Shown: positions 43,332 to 52,292 of the stretch, in pieces
Position numbering within the stretch: the first letter of the stretch is position 1
Layout of the letters: the number at the start of each line of letters is the position of its first letter
Assembly: GCA_002323795.1 (NCBI GenBank)
Contig: DCPZ01000008.1
Coordinates: forward strand, 1-64,000
From: Flavobacteriales bacterium UBA1531
GTDB taxonomy: Bacteria; Bacteroidota; Bacteroidia; Flavobacteriales_D; Sanyastnellaceae
DNA: 64,000 nucleotides
Direction of reading: 5' to 3'
Position numbers and translations under genes: made by a program
Notes under the pieces: generated by a model
The model's input: the letters and a program-made list of their open reading frames with translations, nothing else
What the model was told of the DNA's origin: nothing
Database searches by the model: none

Positions 43332-43437
43332 AATTATAGTTCTGGATATTGAAGCACAATTTGCTTCTTACCTCCGTGTTATACGCAAGGGAACTCAAAA
43401 AGTTCCACACACACCAATGTTCAGGACAAATCGGAGT

Positions 43438-46290
43438 TCAATGAGCCTCTAGCCAATCATTTCCCGAGGACATATCGACAGCCAATGGTACTTCAAGTAC
43501 CACTGCTTTTGTCATCGCGGGTCCGATTAGAGCCGTTAATTGTTCAACTTCGGATTTGGGCACATCAAAGACCAATTCGTCGTGCACTTGCAGGATCATT
43601 TTGGATTGCAGCCCTTTTGCTTTGAGCGCGGAATCGATGTTAACCATGGCCACTTTGATGACATCAGCTGCTGACCCTTGAATAGGAGCATTCACGGCAT
43701 TGCGCTCTGCAAAGGCCCGCACTGTGGCATTGCTTGATTGAATGTCGGGCAAATAACGTCGCCGCCCGAGTACAGTTTCTGCATATCCTTTCCCCCGAAC
43801 TTCTTCAACGCAATTGGCGGTGAATGTTTTGAGTGCGGCAAACTGTTCGAAATATGCATCGATGATTTCTTTTGCCTCGCGCCGAGGGATTCCCAAGTTT
43901 TGAGCCAAACCGAAAGCACCTTGGCCATAGAGAATTCCGAAGTTTACAGCTTTTGCTTTGCTGCGCATGTCACGGTTTACATCCTCGGGACTGACTCCAA
44001 AGACTTTCGCTGCAGTAGCTGTGTGAATGTCCATTCCTTCTACAAATGCATCTACTAGACCAGCATCTTTGCTCAGTGCAGCGGCAATGCGCAGTTCGAC
44101 TTGGCTATAATCTGCAGCAACAAGGACATGATTTTCGTCACGGGGTATGAAGGCTTTGCGAATCGCTCGTCCTTCAGGAGTGCGAATGGGGATGTTTTGA
44201 AGATTGGGGTCTTTGGAGCTCAATCGTCCGGTGGCGGCTACGGTTTGCTGATAAGTCGTGTGGATGCGACCTGAGGAATCGTTGACCAACTTGGGCAATG
44301 GTTCGACATATGTACTCTTGAGTTTTTTCAGTTTCCGGTACTTCAGCACGTCACTCACAATCGGATGCGCTTCTTTGATCTTCTCTAACACTTCTTCTCC
44401 AGTGGGATATTGACCCGTTTTGGTTTTTTTCACCTTGGCTGGAATGGCGAGGGTCTCAAATAAAATAGGGCCAAGTTGTTTTGGACTATCAATGTTGAAT
44501 GACTGTCCAGCGTGCTCGTAAATGGCCTCGGTCAAGGCATCTATTTTGGTGCTTAACTCGATGTTGTATCGTTCAAGTTCGGTTACATTGATACGGACGC
44601 CTTCCAATTCCATATCAGCAAGGATGATGGCCAAAGGCATTTCAACGTTGCGAAAAAGCTCGGTGCCTGCGACATCTGACAATTGGGGCATGAGTCGGCT
44701 TCGAAGTTGCAGGGCAATGTCTGCGTCCTCACAAGCATAATCAGTTATGCTCGATGGATCCAATTCCCCCAAGTGTTTTTGATCCTTGCCTGATTTGCCA
44801 ATGAGATCTGTGATGGGAATGGTGGCATAGCCCAATTCAGTCTCTGCCAAACGGTCCAGTTTGTGGGAACTTTCTGGCTGGATCAGGTAATGCGCAATCA
44901 TGGTGTCGAATGGACGCACTCCAAATTTTACTCCGCGTCTTGCGAGGATTTTATAATCAAATTTGAAGTGGTGAGCTACGGCCTCCTTATTACTATCAGC
45001 GAAGATGGGTCCCAGGCGCTCGAGAAGACTTGATTCAGTCCAGTCTTCACTGACTACAGGAACCCACCACGCCTTGCCGACTTCGGTAGCAAACGAAATG
45101 CCGACCAATGCTGCGGTCATGGTATTCAGGCCGGTTGTCTCCGTGTCAAATGCAAAACATTCCGCGGCCTCTAAGGCTAGCATTAATTGATCTAAGCCTT
45201 TGGAATCGATGACCAAAGTGTACGAATGCGTCGTATTTGATAGGTTGGCATGGCCAGAATCTTCGGGCTCTGCCGCTGTGAAATGCCTCGAAGCACCGGC
45301 TTCAACGGAACCTCCTGGTGTGCCAAATAAATCGAGTTGAGCTTCTTGGGCGGGAGGGCGCGGTTGAGCAATTGTGGGAGCTGTTCGTGCTGAATCGCCT
45401 CCAGCATCTCCGAACATTCGGCGGGCCAAGGTTCTAAATTCCAGATTTTCCAATGTTTCCCTTAGCTTCTCTGCATTGGGCTCTTCCAGGTCGAGTTGAT
45501 CCCACTCAATTTTCATTGGAATATCAAGGCAAATGGTGGCTAGTGATTTGGAGAGATGCGCTAATTCGATATTTTCTTCAACCCTTTCTTTCAATTTCCC
45601 TTTGAGATCAGCGCTGTTCTCAATGACACCCTCGAGACTCCCGTATTGCTTCAGTAATTTGGAAGCCGTCTTGGCTCCGATTCCCGGAATTCCGGGGATG
45701 TTATCAGCACTGTCTCCCATCATGCCGAGCAGATCAATGACCTGAAGTGGATTGTCCACTCCAAACTTGTCGCAGATTTCTGAAGGCCCCCATATTTCAG
45801 CAGGGCTGCCACCGCGTCCTGGCCGGTACATTTTTATGCGCTCTGAAACCAGCTGACCAAAGTCTTTGTCTGGGGTCATCATGTACACGTCAAAACCTTG
45901 TTCTTCCGCTTTTTTCGACATGAACCCAATCACGTCGTCTGCTTCAAATCCCTTTTGGCTAATGGCAGGGATATTTAAGCCTTCGAGCACTTCAAGAATC
46001 CAAGGCACGGATCGCTTGATGTCTTCCGGAGTTTCGTCTCTATTCGCTTTGTATTCAGGGAATTGTTCATTCCTAAATGATCCGCCTGGAGGGTCAAATA
46101 CTACAGCGATGTGGGTTGGAGCTTCTTTACGAATGACTTCGAGCAATGCATTCGTGAAGCCAAAAACAGCACTCGTATTGAGACCTTTGGAGTTGATGCG
46201 TGGATTCTTGATGAAAGCATAGTAGGCTCGAAAGACAAGAGCATATGCGTCAACAAGGAATAGTTTGCGATCTGAGGGAGCGGAAATCAT
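43438..46290 (-). CDS. polA: DNA polymerase I
   Basis: Gap-filling and primer-removing polymerase. With the ATG at 46290 (MISAPSDRKLFLVDAY) it has 950 aa; an earlier GTG at 46314 is less likely. All three domains are present: 5'-3' exonuclease (about 1-300, GIPGIGAKTASKLLKQYG), 3'-5' exonuclease with an intact FDTETTGL motif (near 395), and polymerase with motif A DYSQVELRIAA, motif B RSKAKAVNFGILYGQ and motif C QVHDELVFD. It follows the DUF2480 gene by 45 bases. Confidence 0.97.
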   Translation of the reverse strand: MISAPSDRKLFLVDAYALVFRAYYAFIKNPRINSKGLNTSAVFGFTNALLEVIRKEAPTHIAVVFDPPGGSFRNEQFPEYKANRDETPEDIKRSVPWILEVLEGLNIPAISQKGFEADDVIGFMSKKAEEQGFDVYMMTPDKDFGQLVSERIKMYRPGRGGSPAEIWGPSEICDKFGVDNPLQVIDLLGMMGDSADNIPGIPGIGAKTASKLLKQYGSLEGVIENSADLKGKLKERVEENIELAHLSKSLATICLDIPMKIEWDQLDLEEPNAEKLRETLENLEFRTLARRMFGDAGGDSARTAPTIAQPRPPAQEAQLDLFGTPGGSVEAGASRHFTAAEPEDSGHANLSNTTHSYTLVIDSKGLDQLMLALEAAECFAFDTETTGLNTMTAALVGISFATEVGKAWWVPVVSEDWTESSLLERLGPIFADSNKEAVAHHFKFDYKILARRGVKFGVRPFDTMIAHYLIQPESSHKLDRLAETELGYATIPITDLIGKSGKDQKHLGELDPSSITDYACEDADIALQLRSRLMPQLSDVAGTELFRNVEMPLAIILADMELEGVRINVTELERYNIELSTKIDALTEAIYEHAGQSFNIDSPKQLGPILFETLAIPAKVKKTKTGQYPTGEEVLEKIKEAHPIVSDVLKYRKLKKLKSTYVEPLPKLVNDSSGRIHTTYQQTVAATGRLSSKDPNLQNIPIRTPEGRAIRKAFIPRDENHVLVAADYSQVELRIAAALSKDAGLVDAFVEGMDIHTATAAKVFGVSPEDVNRDMRSKAKAVNFGILYGQGAFGLAQNLGIPRREAKEIIDAYFEQFAALKTFTANCVEEVRGKGYAETVLGRRRYLPDIQSSNATVRAFAERNAVNAPIQGSAADVIKVAMVNIDSALKAKGLQSKMILQVHDELVFDVPKSEVEQLTALIGPAMTKAVVLEVPLAVDMSSGNDWLEAH

Positions 46291-46335
46291 TTGGTTTCGA
46301 GGCGTGAGTAACACATCGAAGTTACCACCTCTACC

Positions 46336-46866
46336 TCAATTTTTCGCCGGTTTTTTTGGCCGTTTGTACACGGGAACAGTTGAGCAAGGCTCCCCGTAAA
46401 ATATGGAAAGTGCCACAGGTTGTAAATGCCGAATTGCTGTTGCTAGGCTTTCCGCATTTGTCCCGGAGGAACAACCTTTTATGACGATTCGGGCATCGCG
46501 AAAAGATTCCTGTGGCAGTTGATGGATGGCTTCAATTAAAAGTGCTTGTCTCACTGCGTCGGGCGTTCCAATGCCCACTTTGGCCCCGCAAGCTGTGAGT
46601 TGGGAAGTTGCGAGCATCCATGCCCATTCTGGTACGATTGCATCGTTGCTGCAATGCAGTACTGCAATTTTATCGGACCAGTCTTCGGGATTTAAGTTCT
46701 TGAGCGTCTCCCGAAAGGGTCTTTCTCGGAGGATGAGGCCATTTTCGAGGCAATCCGCTAGATCAAAAGGCACAATTGATTCGCGTGAAATCAAATCATC
46801 CAGATCAATAGTCGTCAGGCCGCTTTCATCCACGCGGTTTCGAATGGTGGGAGCAGCTTCTTTCAT
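46336..46866 (-). CDS. DUF2480 family protein
   Basis: A 176-residue cytoplasmic protein of a Bacteroidota-restricted family of unknown function. Typical segments include TIDLDDLISRESIVPFDLAD, DWSDKIAVLHCSNDAIVPEWAW, and IVIKGCSSG near the C-terminus. It lies between dxs (three bases upstream) and polA, so it is likely cotranscribed with both. No catalytic motif is recognised. Confidence 0.82.
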   Translation of the reverse strand: MKEAAPTIRNRVDESGLTTIDLDDLISRESIVPFDLADCLENGLILRERPFRETLKNLNPEDWSDKIAVLHCSNDAIVPEWAWMLATSQLTACGAKVGIGTPDAVRQALLIEAIHQLPQESFRDARIVIKGCSSGTNAESLATAIRHLQPVALSIFYGEPCSTVPVYKRPKKPAKN

Positions 46867-46869
46867 CGC

Positions 46870-48816
46870 TTAAGCAGATCGCATCGTTTGGCTGGTTGGC
46901 TTTGAGACAGACACCAATTCCTCAGCTGTTGAGACAATAGCCGCTGCATCGTAACCGTTTTCAGCATAGAGCTGAGCTTGTGTCCCGTGCTCTACATAAT
47001 GATCGCCTAAGCCAAGTCGTTTGACGTAAGCTTGATATCCGTTGTCCCCCATGAACTCTGTGACAGCGCTGCCAAATCCACCCATGAGACAGCCATCCTC
47101 AATGGTGATGACCGCGTTGAATTTCCCGAAAATCTCGTGGAGCATAATCTCGTCGAGCGGTTTTACGAAGCGCATGTCGTAGTGTGCTGCGGAAATCCCT
47201 TGCCTTTCCAAAGTCTCGATGGCTTCAGTTGCTTGAGAACCGATCGCACCAATGCTCAAAATGGCGATGTCATCGCCTGATTTGATTTTCCGTCCTTGAC
47301 CAATTTGGATGGCCTTGAAAGGCTGTCGCCAGTCTACAATTGTGCCAGTGCCTCTGGGATAACGGATTGAAAATGGGCCACTTTGCATTTCCGCAGCAGT
47401 GTACATCATGTTTCTCAACTCCACTTCATCCATGGGAGCGGCGACCACCATATTGGGAACACATCGCATGTATGCCATATCAAAGGCTCCGTGATGTGTG
47501 GGGCCATCGGCTCCTACCAAACCGCCTCGGTCAAGGCAGAACACAACGTGTAGGTTTTGGGTCGCAACATCATGCACGACTTGATCGTAAGCGCGTTGCA
47601 TGAAACTGGAATAGATGTTGCAAAATGGCACCTTTCCTTGCGTTGCCATGCCAGCGCTAAATGTCACAGCGTGCTGCTCTGCGATGCCTACATCAAACGC
47701 TCGGTCGGGCATCGCCTCGAGCATGTACTTCAGGCTGCAACCAGAAGGCATAGCAGGTGTGACTCCAACGATACGTTCGTTTTTTTGGGCGAGTTCGATG
47801 ATGGAGTGGCCAAAGACGTCCTGGAATTTTGGTGGTTGGGGCTGGGTCGAAGCTGATTTGACAATTTCGCCTGTATCCTTATTGAACAAACCGGGAGCGT
47901 GCCATTTTGTTGGACTTCCCATCTCTGCTGGTTTGTAACCCTTGCCTTTCACAGTTACGCAGTGTAGTAGCTTGGGCCCCGGAATGTCCTTAATATCTTC
48001 TAAGATTTGAGCCAAGTGCTCCACGTCGTGTCCATCGACTGGACCGAAGTATCGAAAATTTAACGACTCGAACAGGTTCGATTGTTTCAAAAGGGCTGAC
48101 TTCATCGCAACTTCAATCTTGTGAGCAACTGCTTGCGCATTCGGACCAAATTTTGAAATTCGACCGAGCAAATGCCAGACTTCATCTTTGGCTTTGTTGT
48201 AGGCCTTCGAAGTGGTGATGTCAGTCAGGTACTCCTTCAATGCCCCGACATTTGGGTCGATGGACATGCAATTGTCATTCAAAATGACCAACATATTTGT
48301 GTCCTCTGCTCCACCGTGGTTGAGGCCTTCAAATGCTAGTCCTGCAGTCATGGCTCCGTCACCAATGACTGCAATGTGTTGCCGCTTCTGATCACCTTTT
48401 AGTTTGCTCGCAACAGCCATACCTAGAGCTGCAGAGATGGATGTTGAGCTGTGTCCAACACCAAAGGTGTCATACTCGCTTTCTGTTCGCTTTGGAAACC
48501 CACTCAGGCCTTTGTACTCTCGATTGGTGTGAAATTTTTCACGACGTCCAGTCAAGATCTTGTGCCCGTAAGCTTGGTGACCTACATCCCAAACGATTTG
48601 GTCATCGGGCGTGTTGAACACATAGTGAAGAGCCACAGTGAGTTCGACCACTCCGAGGCTCGCTCCAAAATGTCCTCCTTTTTCGGACACCACGTCAACA
48701 ATGAATTGCCGCAGTTCATCACAGATTACGGGCAAGTCGGTGTTTTGAAAAAGTTGACGAAGATCTTCCGGCGTTTTGATGCGGGAAAGGTGTGGGCCTG
48801 CTGGATAATGACTCAT
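46870..48816 (-). CDS. dxs: 1-deoxy-D-xylulose-5-phosphate synthase
   Basis: Thiamine-diphosphate enzyme for the first step of the MEP pathway (pyruvate + glyceraldehyde 3-phosphate). It shows the ThDP motif GDGAMTAGLAFEGLNHGG (near residues 152-169) with the downstream ILNDN, the catalytic His region GHQAYGHKILTGR, and the transketolase-type FCLDRGGLVGADGPTHHG. 648 aa. First gene of the dxs-DUF2480-polA group; a promoter is predicted at 48852-48886. Confidence 0.97.
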   Translation of the reverse strand: MSHYPAGPHLSRIKTPEDLRQLFQNTDLPVICDELRQFIVDVVSEKGGHFGASLGVVELTVALHYVFNTPDDQIVWDVGHQAYGHKILTGRREKFHTNREYKGLSGFPKRTESEYDTFGVGHSSTSISAALGMAVASKLKGDQKRQHIAVIGDGAMTAGLAFEGLNHGGAEDTNMLVILNDNCMSIDPNVGALKEYLTDITTSKAYNKAKDEVWHLLGRISKFGPNAQAVAHKIEVAMKSALLKQSNLFESLNFRYFGPVDGHDVEHLAQILEDIKDIPGPKLLHCVTVKGKGYKPAEMGSPTKWHAPGLFNKDTGEIVKSASTQPQPPKFQDVFGHSIIELAQKNERIVGVTPAMPSGCSLKYMLEAMPDRAFDVGIAEQHAVTFSAGMATQGKVPFCNIYSSFMQRAYDQVVHDVATQNLHVVFCLDRGGLVGADGPTHHGAFDMAYMRCVPNMVVAAPMDEVELRNMMYTAAEMQSGPFSIRYPRGTGTIVDWRQPFKAIQIGQGRKIKSGDDIAILSIGAIGSQATEAIETLERQGISAAHYDMRFVKPLDEIMLHEIFGKFNAVITIEDGCLMGGFGSAVTEFMGDNGYQAYVKRLGLGDHYVEHGTQAQLYAENGYDAAAIVSTAEELVSVSKPTSQTMRSA

Positions 48817-48851
48817 GGTTGGAAGGTCTTATTGCTCCTGTGCAACGTCAA

Positions 48852-48886
48852 CAAAATTAAAGCCATTGATGTTCAGTTCAGATCAA
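48852..48886 (-). promoter_or_regulatory. Predicted dxs promoter
   Basis: On the minus strand TTG (48886-48884), 24 bases, TAATTTTG (48859-48852), an exact TAnnTTTG match. The transcript would have a leader of about 30 bases before the dxs ATG. Confidence 0.45.
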
Positions 48887-48940
48887 TACAAATAGAACTT
48901 TTCCGAGTCTGCAGCCCCTTTATACTCAATTGGGCCCCTT

Positions 48941-49633
48941 TCATGCTTTAATCAGTGCCGCTAATCCCGATAAAATTGCGGCTCCATCCGTGTTTCCAAG
49001 GTCACTACTTGCGGCACGTTCTGGGTGCGGCATCATGCCGAAGACATTCATGCCTTCATTGGCTATACCTGCGATGTTGTCGACGGACCCATTTGGGTTT
49101 GACCAAGGATTCACTTTTCCGTTTTCATCGCAGTAGCGAAATAGGATTTGATCCTGATCTTGAAGCTTTTGTAGACCGTCATGATCGATGAAGTAATTGC
49201 CTTCGCCGTGAGCGATGGGAATGGTCAGGGCATCATTTACATCGAGTTCCCGCGAAAGGCAGGCCTTGCGTGAGACCGCTTTGAGTTGGACGTTGCGGCA
49301 GATGAACTTTCGGCTTTCATTGTGAAGCAAGGCCCCAGGGAGAAGACCAGATTCGCAAAGGATCTGAAAACCATTGCAAACGCCAAAGACCCGACCTCCT
49401 TTTTTGGCATGTGCTACAATCGATTCCATGATGGGTGAAAAGCGTGCGATGGCTCCGCTGCGGAGGTAATCACCATAGCTGAAACCGCCCGGTAGAATCA
49501 CAACCTCGGCGCCTTCTAAGTCTCTACTTTTGTGCCAAAGTTGGACAACATCGAACTGCAAGTCATGTTCCATCGCGTAAACCATATCCATATCGCAATT
49601 GGAACCCGGGAAAGTGACTACTCCTATTTTCAT
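48941..49633 (-). CDS. purQ: Phosphoribosylformylglycinamidine synthase, glutaminase subunit
   Basis: Class I glutamine amidotransferase subunit supplying ammonia for FGAM synthesis in purine biosynthesis. The nucleophile Cys 86 is in GVCNGFQILCE and the His-x-Glu pair is in MMPHPERA. HGEGNYF is also conserved. 230 aa shows the separate PurQ of the PurLQS system, so purL and purS should be elsewhere. purD follows at 50.9 kb. Confidence 0.96.
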   Translation of the reverse strand: MKIGVVTFPGSNCDMDMVYAMEHDLQFDVVQLWHKSRDLEGAEVVILPGGFSYGDYLRSGAIARFSPIMESIVAHAKKGGRVFGVCNGFQILCESGLLPGALLHNESRKFICRNVQLKAVSRKACLSRELDVNDALTIPIAHGEGNYFIDHDGLQKLQDQDQILFRYCDENGKVNPWSNPNGSVDNIAGIANEGMNVFGMMPHPERAASSDLGNTDGAAILSGLAALIKA

Positions 49634-49660
49634 GCTGCGAAGTTCGTTAATTCGATGGCT

Positions 49661-50632
49661 TTATTGGAAGCAACTGAGCCCAAAAACAACCAACAGCGTA
49701 CCAACAAAAACAATCCACCCTGTGGCATCGAGTGCACTCAACTTGTCGTTTCTGCGATCGCGTTTTGGTACGAGACTTACGCATAGGAACCCCAGTGCTA
49801 TGGCGTTGAGAGCGGACCAGTGTGAAATCGCTTGCGACACGGAGTAAATGCCTCTGAATTCTAAAGGCACAATCCAGCATAGCAAAGTACAAGTAGCCGC
49901 GAGTGCAATTAGCACGATGATGGCGTTGTATCGGGCGTTTCTTGTCTTCAGGATGAGCCGTGGGTTTTCACGGATGAGCATGAATAGCCCCAATATTGCA
50001 GGACACCCCATTGCGATTGCACTCCAGTGATTCCCTGTTGTCATAAGATCAGTGGAGACTGATGCTGAAGAAGGTGCAAATGTGTTCGAGATGAGGTCAA
50101 AACTCCAGATGAACTCCGCAACTAGGTAACCGTGAACTAAGCCAAACACCAATAAAATCCATTCCCGAAATAGAAAGGGTCTTGCTCGGATTTGGACCAG
50201 TATGAGCCCGATCAGAACGCCTAGATTGAGGGGCTGGATGCCCACGGCAAGCCCTGATGCTAAACCTGCGCGAAACTGGATGCTGCTCGTCGATGGTTGG
50301 CGATGCATCCGCAAAGTGTGATCCAATGAAGCACAGATCAGTAGCAGACTGCACCACATTTGGGCCCCTTCTGATGGAGAGCCCACTGGAATCAAGGCAA
50401 TCATCCAGGCAACAACGGACCACGCCAAAGCAGCATCGCCTCGTTCGACAAAATTTCTTTGAACGTATAAGTGATGCGAATATCCCGCCAATGAAAGTAG
50501 CCCAATGCCGTAGATGACGAGGGATAAGGCCGATGTCTGTGAAAACCAAATGTGCCAAAGAATCCCTAGAAAAATAGTGCCAGGAACAATTGACCATGCA
50601 ATCGGTTGGTTCGAACGGAGGATAGAAATCAA
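49661..50632 (-). CDS. DUF6427-type multi-pass membrane protein
   Basis: A 323-residue integral membrane protein with about nine hydrophobic helices. The N-terminal FLGILWHIWF region and the position beside a small membrane protein and purD match the Bacteroidota DUF6427 family, whose function is unknown. The start is a TTG at 50632; no in-frame ATG precedes the first helix and a stop lies nine codons upstream. It is 27 bases upstream of purQ on the same strand. Confidence 0.65.
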   Translation of the reverse strand: MISILRSNQPIAWSIVPGTIFLGILWHIWFSQTSALSLVIYGIGLLSLAGYSHHLYVQRNFVERGDAALAWSVVAWMIALIPVGSPSEGAQMWCSLLLICASLDHTLRMHRQPSTSSIQFRAGLASGLAVGIQPLNLGVLIGLILVQIRARPFLFREWILLVFGLVHGYLVAEFIWSFDLISNTFAPSSASVSTDLMTTGNHWSAIAMGCPAILGLFMLIRENPRLILKTRNARYNAIIVLIALAATCTLLCWIVPLEFRGIYSVSQAISHWSALNAIALGFLCVSLVPKRDRRNDKLSALDATGWIVFVGTLLVVFGLSCFQ

Positions 50633-50640
50633 GGCTTGCT

Positions 50641-50648
50641 TATTTTTG
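50641..50648 (+). promoter_or_regulatory. Predicted -7 box of the small membrane protein gene
   Basis: TATTTTTG, an exact TAnnTTTG match, 17 bases before the ATG at 50666. No good TTG element. Confidence 0.4.
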
Positions 50649-50665
50649 CATCGAATTTAGTACTT

Positions 50666-50854
50666 ATGAATACGCAAGAAATCATCACGCCAGTTGCAAA
50701 GTTTATCGAATGGACATTTGAAACCGTGCTCGTGCCTATGAGTCCGACTTTCAACTCTGCCGTCATACTGCTTGGAATTGCAGGGTTGTTGTTTTGGCTC
50801 AGACTGCAAAAGAAGTACACCCAAAAGGCCGAAAAAAGCGGCAATTTGGTTTGA
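50666..50854 (+). CDS. Small membrane protein, DUF6341-like
   Basis: A 62-residue protein with one transmembrane helix (SAVILLGIAGLLFWLRL, about 34-50) and a basic, Lys-rich cytoplasmic tail. The ATG at 50666 is used because it follows the promoter box; an upstream in-frame start at 50606 lies inside the divergent gene. Size, helix position and the DUF6427/purD neighbourhood match small flavobacterial proteins annotated DUF6341. Function unknown. Confidence 0.6.
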   Translation: MNTQEIITPVAKFIEWTFETVLVPMSPTFNSAVILLGIAGLLFWLRLQKKYTQKAEKSGNLV

Positions 50855-50905
50855 AATCTCGAGATCTTCTTCTTTGTTGCAAAGATTCAGCGTTCTAAAG
50901 CGGCA

Positions 50906-52192
50906 TCAGGCCAAATCCAATACGTCGGCACCAATGTCTTTTCGGAAATATGCACCTTCGAATTTGATCTTCTCGACTTTTGCATAGCTTCTTTTCAGAG
51001 CGTCTTCGACGGTAGCTCCTCTGCCTGTGACGGCCAGAACACGGCCACCTTTTGTGTAGAGTTTGCGGCGTGACACTTTGGTTCCCGCGTGGAAAACAAC
51101 TCCCTCCCAGTTGGGTTCGTCCTCGGCACCTTTGATTTCGAAGTTTGTTTCATAGGCCCCCGGATATCCATCGCTGGCCATGACAACTGTTGATGCCGCG
51201 CGATCATCAATTTCCAAGTCGTATTCAGAGAGCAGTCCGGAGCAGAGGCTTTCGAAAAGATGAAGCAAATCACTTTTGATGCGTGGCAGCACCACCTCTG
51301 TTTCTGGGTCACCCATGCGGCAGTTGTATTCAATCACGTAAGGATCGCTTCCCACCTTCATTAGGCCAAAGAAGACAAAGCCGTGGTAGGGAATTTCATC
51401 TTTAGTCAATCCTTTGATGGTTGGAATTATGATTTGATTTAGGGCTTTCTGCTGAAATTCTTCTGAGAGATAAGGGACAGGTGAAATGGCTCCCATGCCG
51501 CCGGTGTTAGGGCCCGTATCACCTTCTCCGATGCGCTTGTAGTCTTTCGCAGATGGCAGAATATGATAGCTTTTGCCATCCGTGACTACAAACATGCTCA
51601 CTTCTTGTCCCGCAAGGAACTCTTCGATAACTACGCGTTTACCGGCTTCCTTGAAAGCTCCGCCTTTGAGCATGGACTCAAGGGTGTCACAGGCTTCCTG
51701 CTTAGATTCCGTAATGATGACTCCTTTTCCGCCAGCCAGCCCATCGGCCTTGATTACATATGGCGGGTTGAATGTGTCTAGCGCAGTGATCGCCTCAGCA
51801 AGTTGCTCGCTATTAAAGCTTTCATACCGGGCGGTAGGAATGTTATGGCGGTGCATGAAAGCTTTGGCGAAGTCTTTGCTGCCTTCCAACATGGCACCTT
51901 CCTTTTTTGGGCCAACGACCGCAACGTTGGTTTTTCCAGAGGCTTCGAAGTAATCCGCAATACCGGCGACAAGAGGGGCTTCTGAACCAACGACAATCAG
52001 GTCGATGGCGTGCTTCCGCACGTAGCGTTCCACTGCCGGAAAGTCCATCGCATCAACATCAGTCATCGTACCCAAATCGTGCATTCCTCCATTGCCAGGA
52101 GCAATATGTAGGTTTCGCAACATGGATGATTCACTTAATTTCCAAGCCATCGCGTGCTCGCGACCACCACCTCCCAACAAAAGTACATTCAT
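50906..52192 (-). CDS. purD: Phosphoribosylamine-glycine ligase
   Basis: Second step of purine synthesis, an ATP-grasp enzyme joining phosphoribosylamine and glycine. It opens with MNVLLLGGGGREHAMAWKL, the standard start of PurD, so the ATG at 52192 is certain. ATP-grasp features include YVIKADGLAGGKGVII, FGLMKVGSDPYVIEYNCRMGDPETE. 428 aa. Its promoter ends four bases before the ATG, implying a leaderless message. Confidence 0.97.
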   Translation of the reverse strand: MNVLLLGGGGREHAMAWKLSESSMLRNLHIAPGNGGMHDLGTMTDVDAMDFPAVERYVRKHAIDLIVVGSEAPLVAGIADYFEASGKTNVAVVGPKKEGAMLEGSKDFAKAFMHRHNIPTARYESFNSEQLAEAITALDTFNPPYVIKADGLAGGKGVIITESKQEACDTLESMLKGGAFKEAGKRVVIEEFLAGQEVSMFVVTDGKSYHILPSAKDYKRIGEGDTGPNTGGMGAISPVPYLSEEFQQKALNQIIIPTIKGLTKDEIPYHGFVFFGLMKVGSDPYVIEYNCRMGDPETEVVLPRIKSDLLHLFESLCSGLLSEYDLEIDDRAASTVVMASDGYPGAYETNFEIKGAEDEPNWEGVVFHAGTKVSRRKLYTKGGRVLAVTGRGATVEDALKRSYAKVEKIKFEGAYFRKDIGADVLDLA

Positions 52193-52196
52193 GCAG

Positions 52197-52226
52197 CAAA
52201 ATTAATGGGTCTCGAGGCGTACACAA
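52197..52226 (-). promoter_or_regulatory. Predicted purD promoter, leaderless
   Basis: On the minus strand TTG (52226-52224), 19 bases, TAATTTTG (52204-52197). Both elements and spacing match the Bacteroidota consensus. The -7 box ends four bases before the purD ATG, so the transcript should start at or next to the A of the start codon. Confidence 0.6.
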
Positions 52227-52292
52227 AGAATCGTTAGAAACTTCATGTATGCTCGCAGTAACTTGCAAGGAATTCGACCGTTAGTGCCTCAC

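Noticed and set aside
43351..43406. Two short hairpins (GAAGCA/TGCTTC and GGAACT/AGTTCC) as terminators of polA
   Set aside because: Neither is followed by a T run on either strand; they may be chance or leader structure of the His-rich lipoprotein gene.
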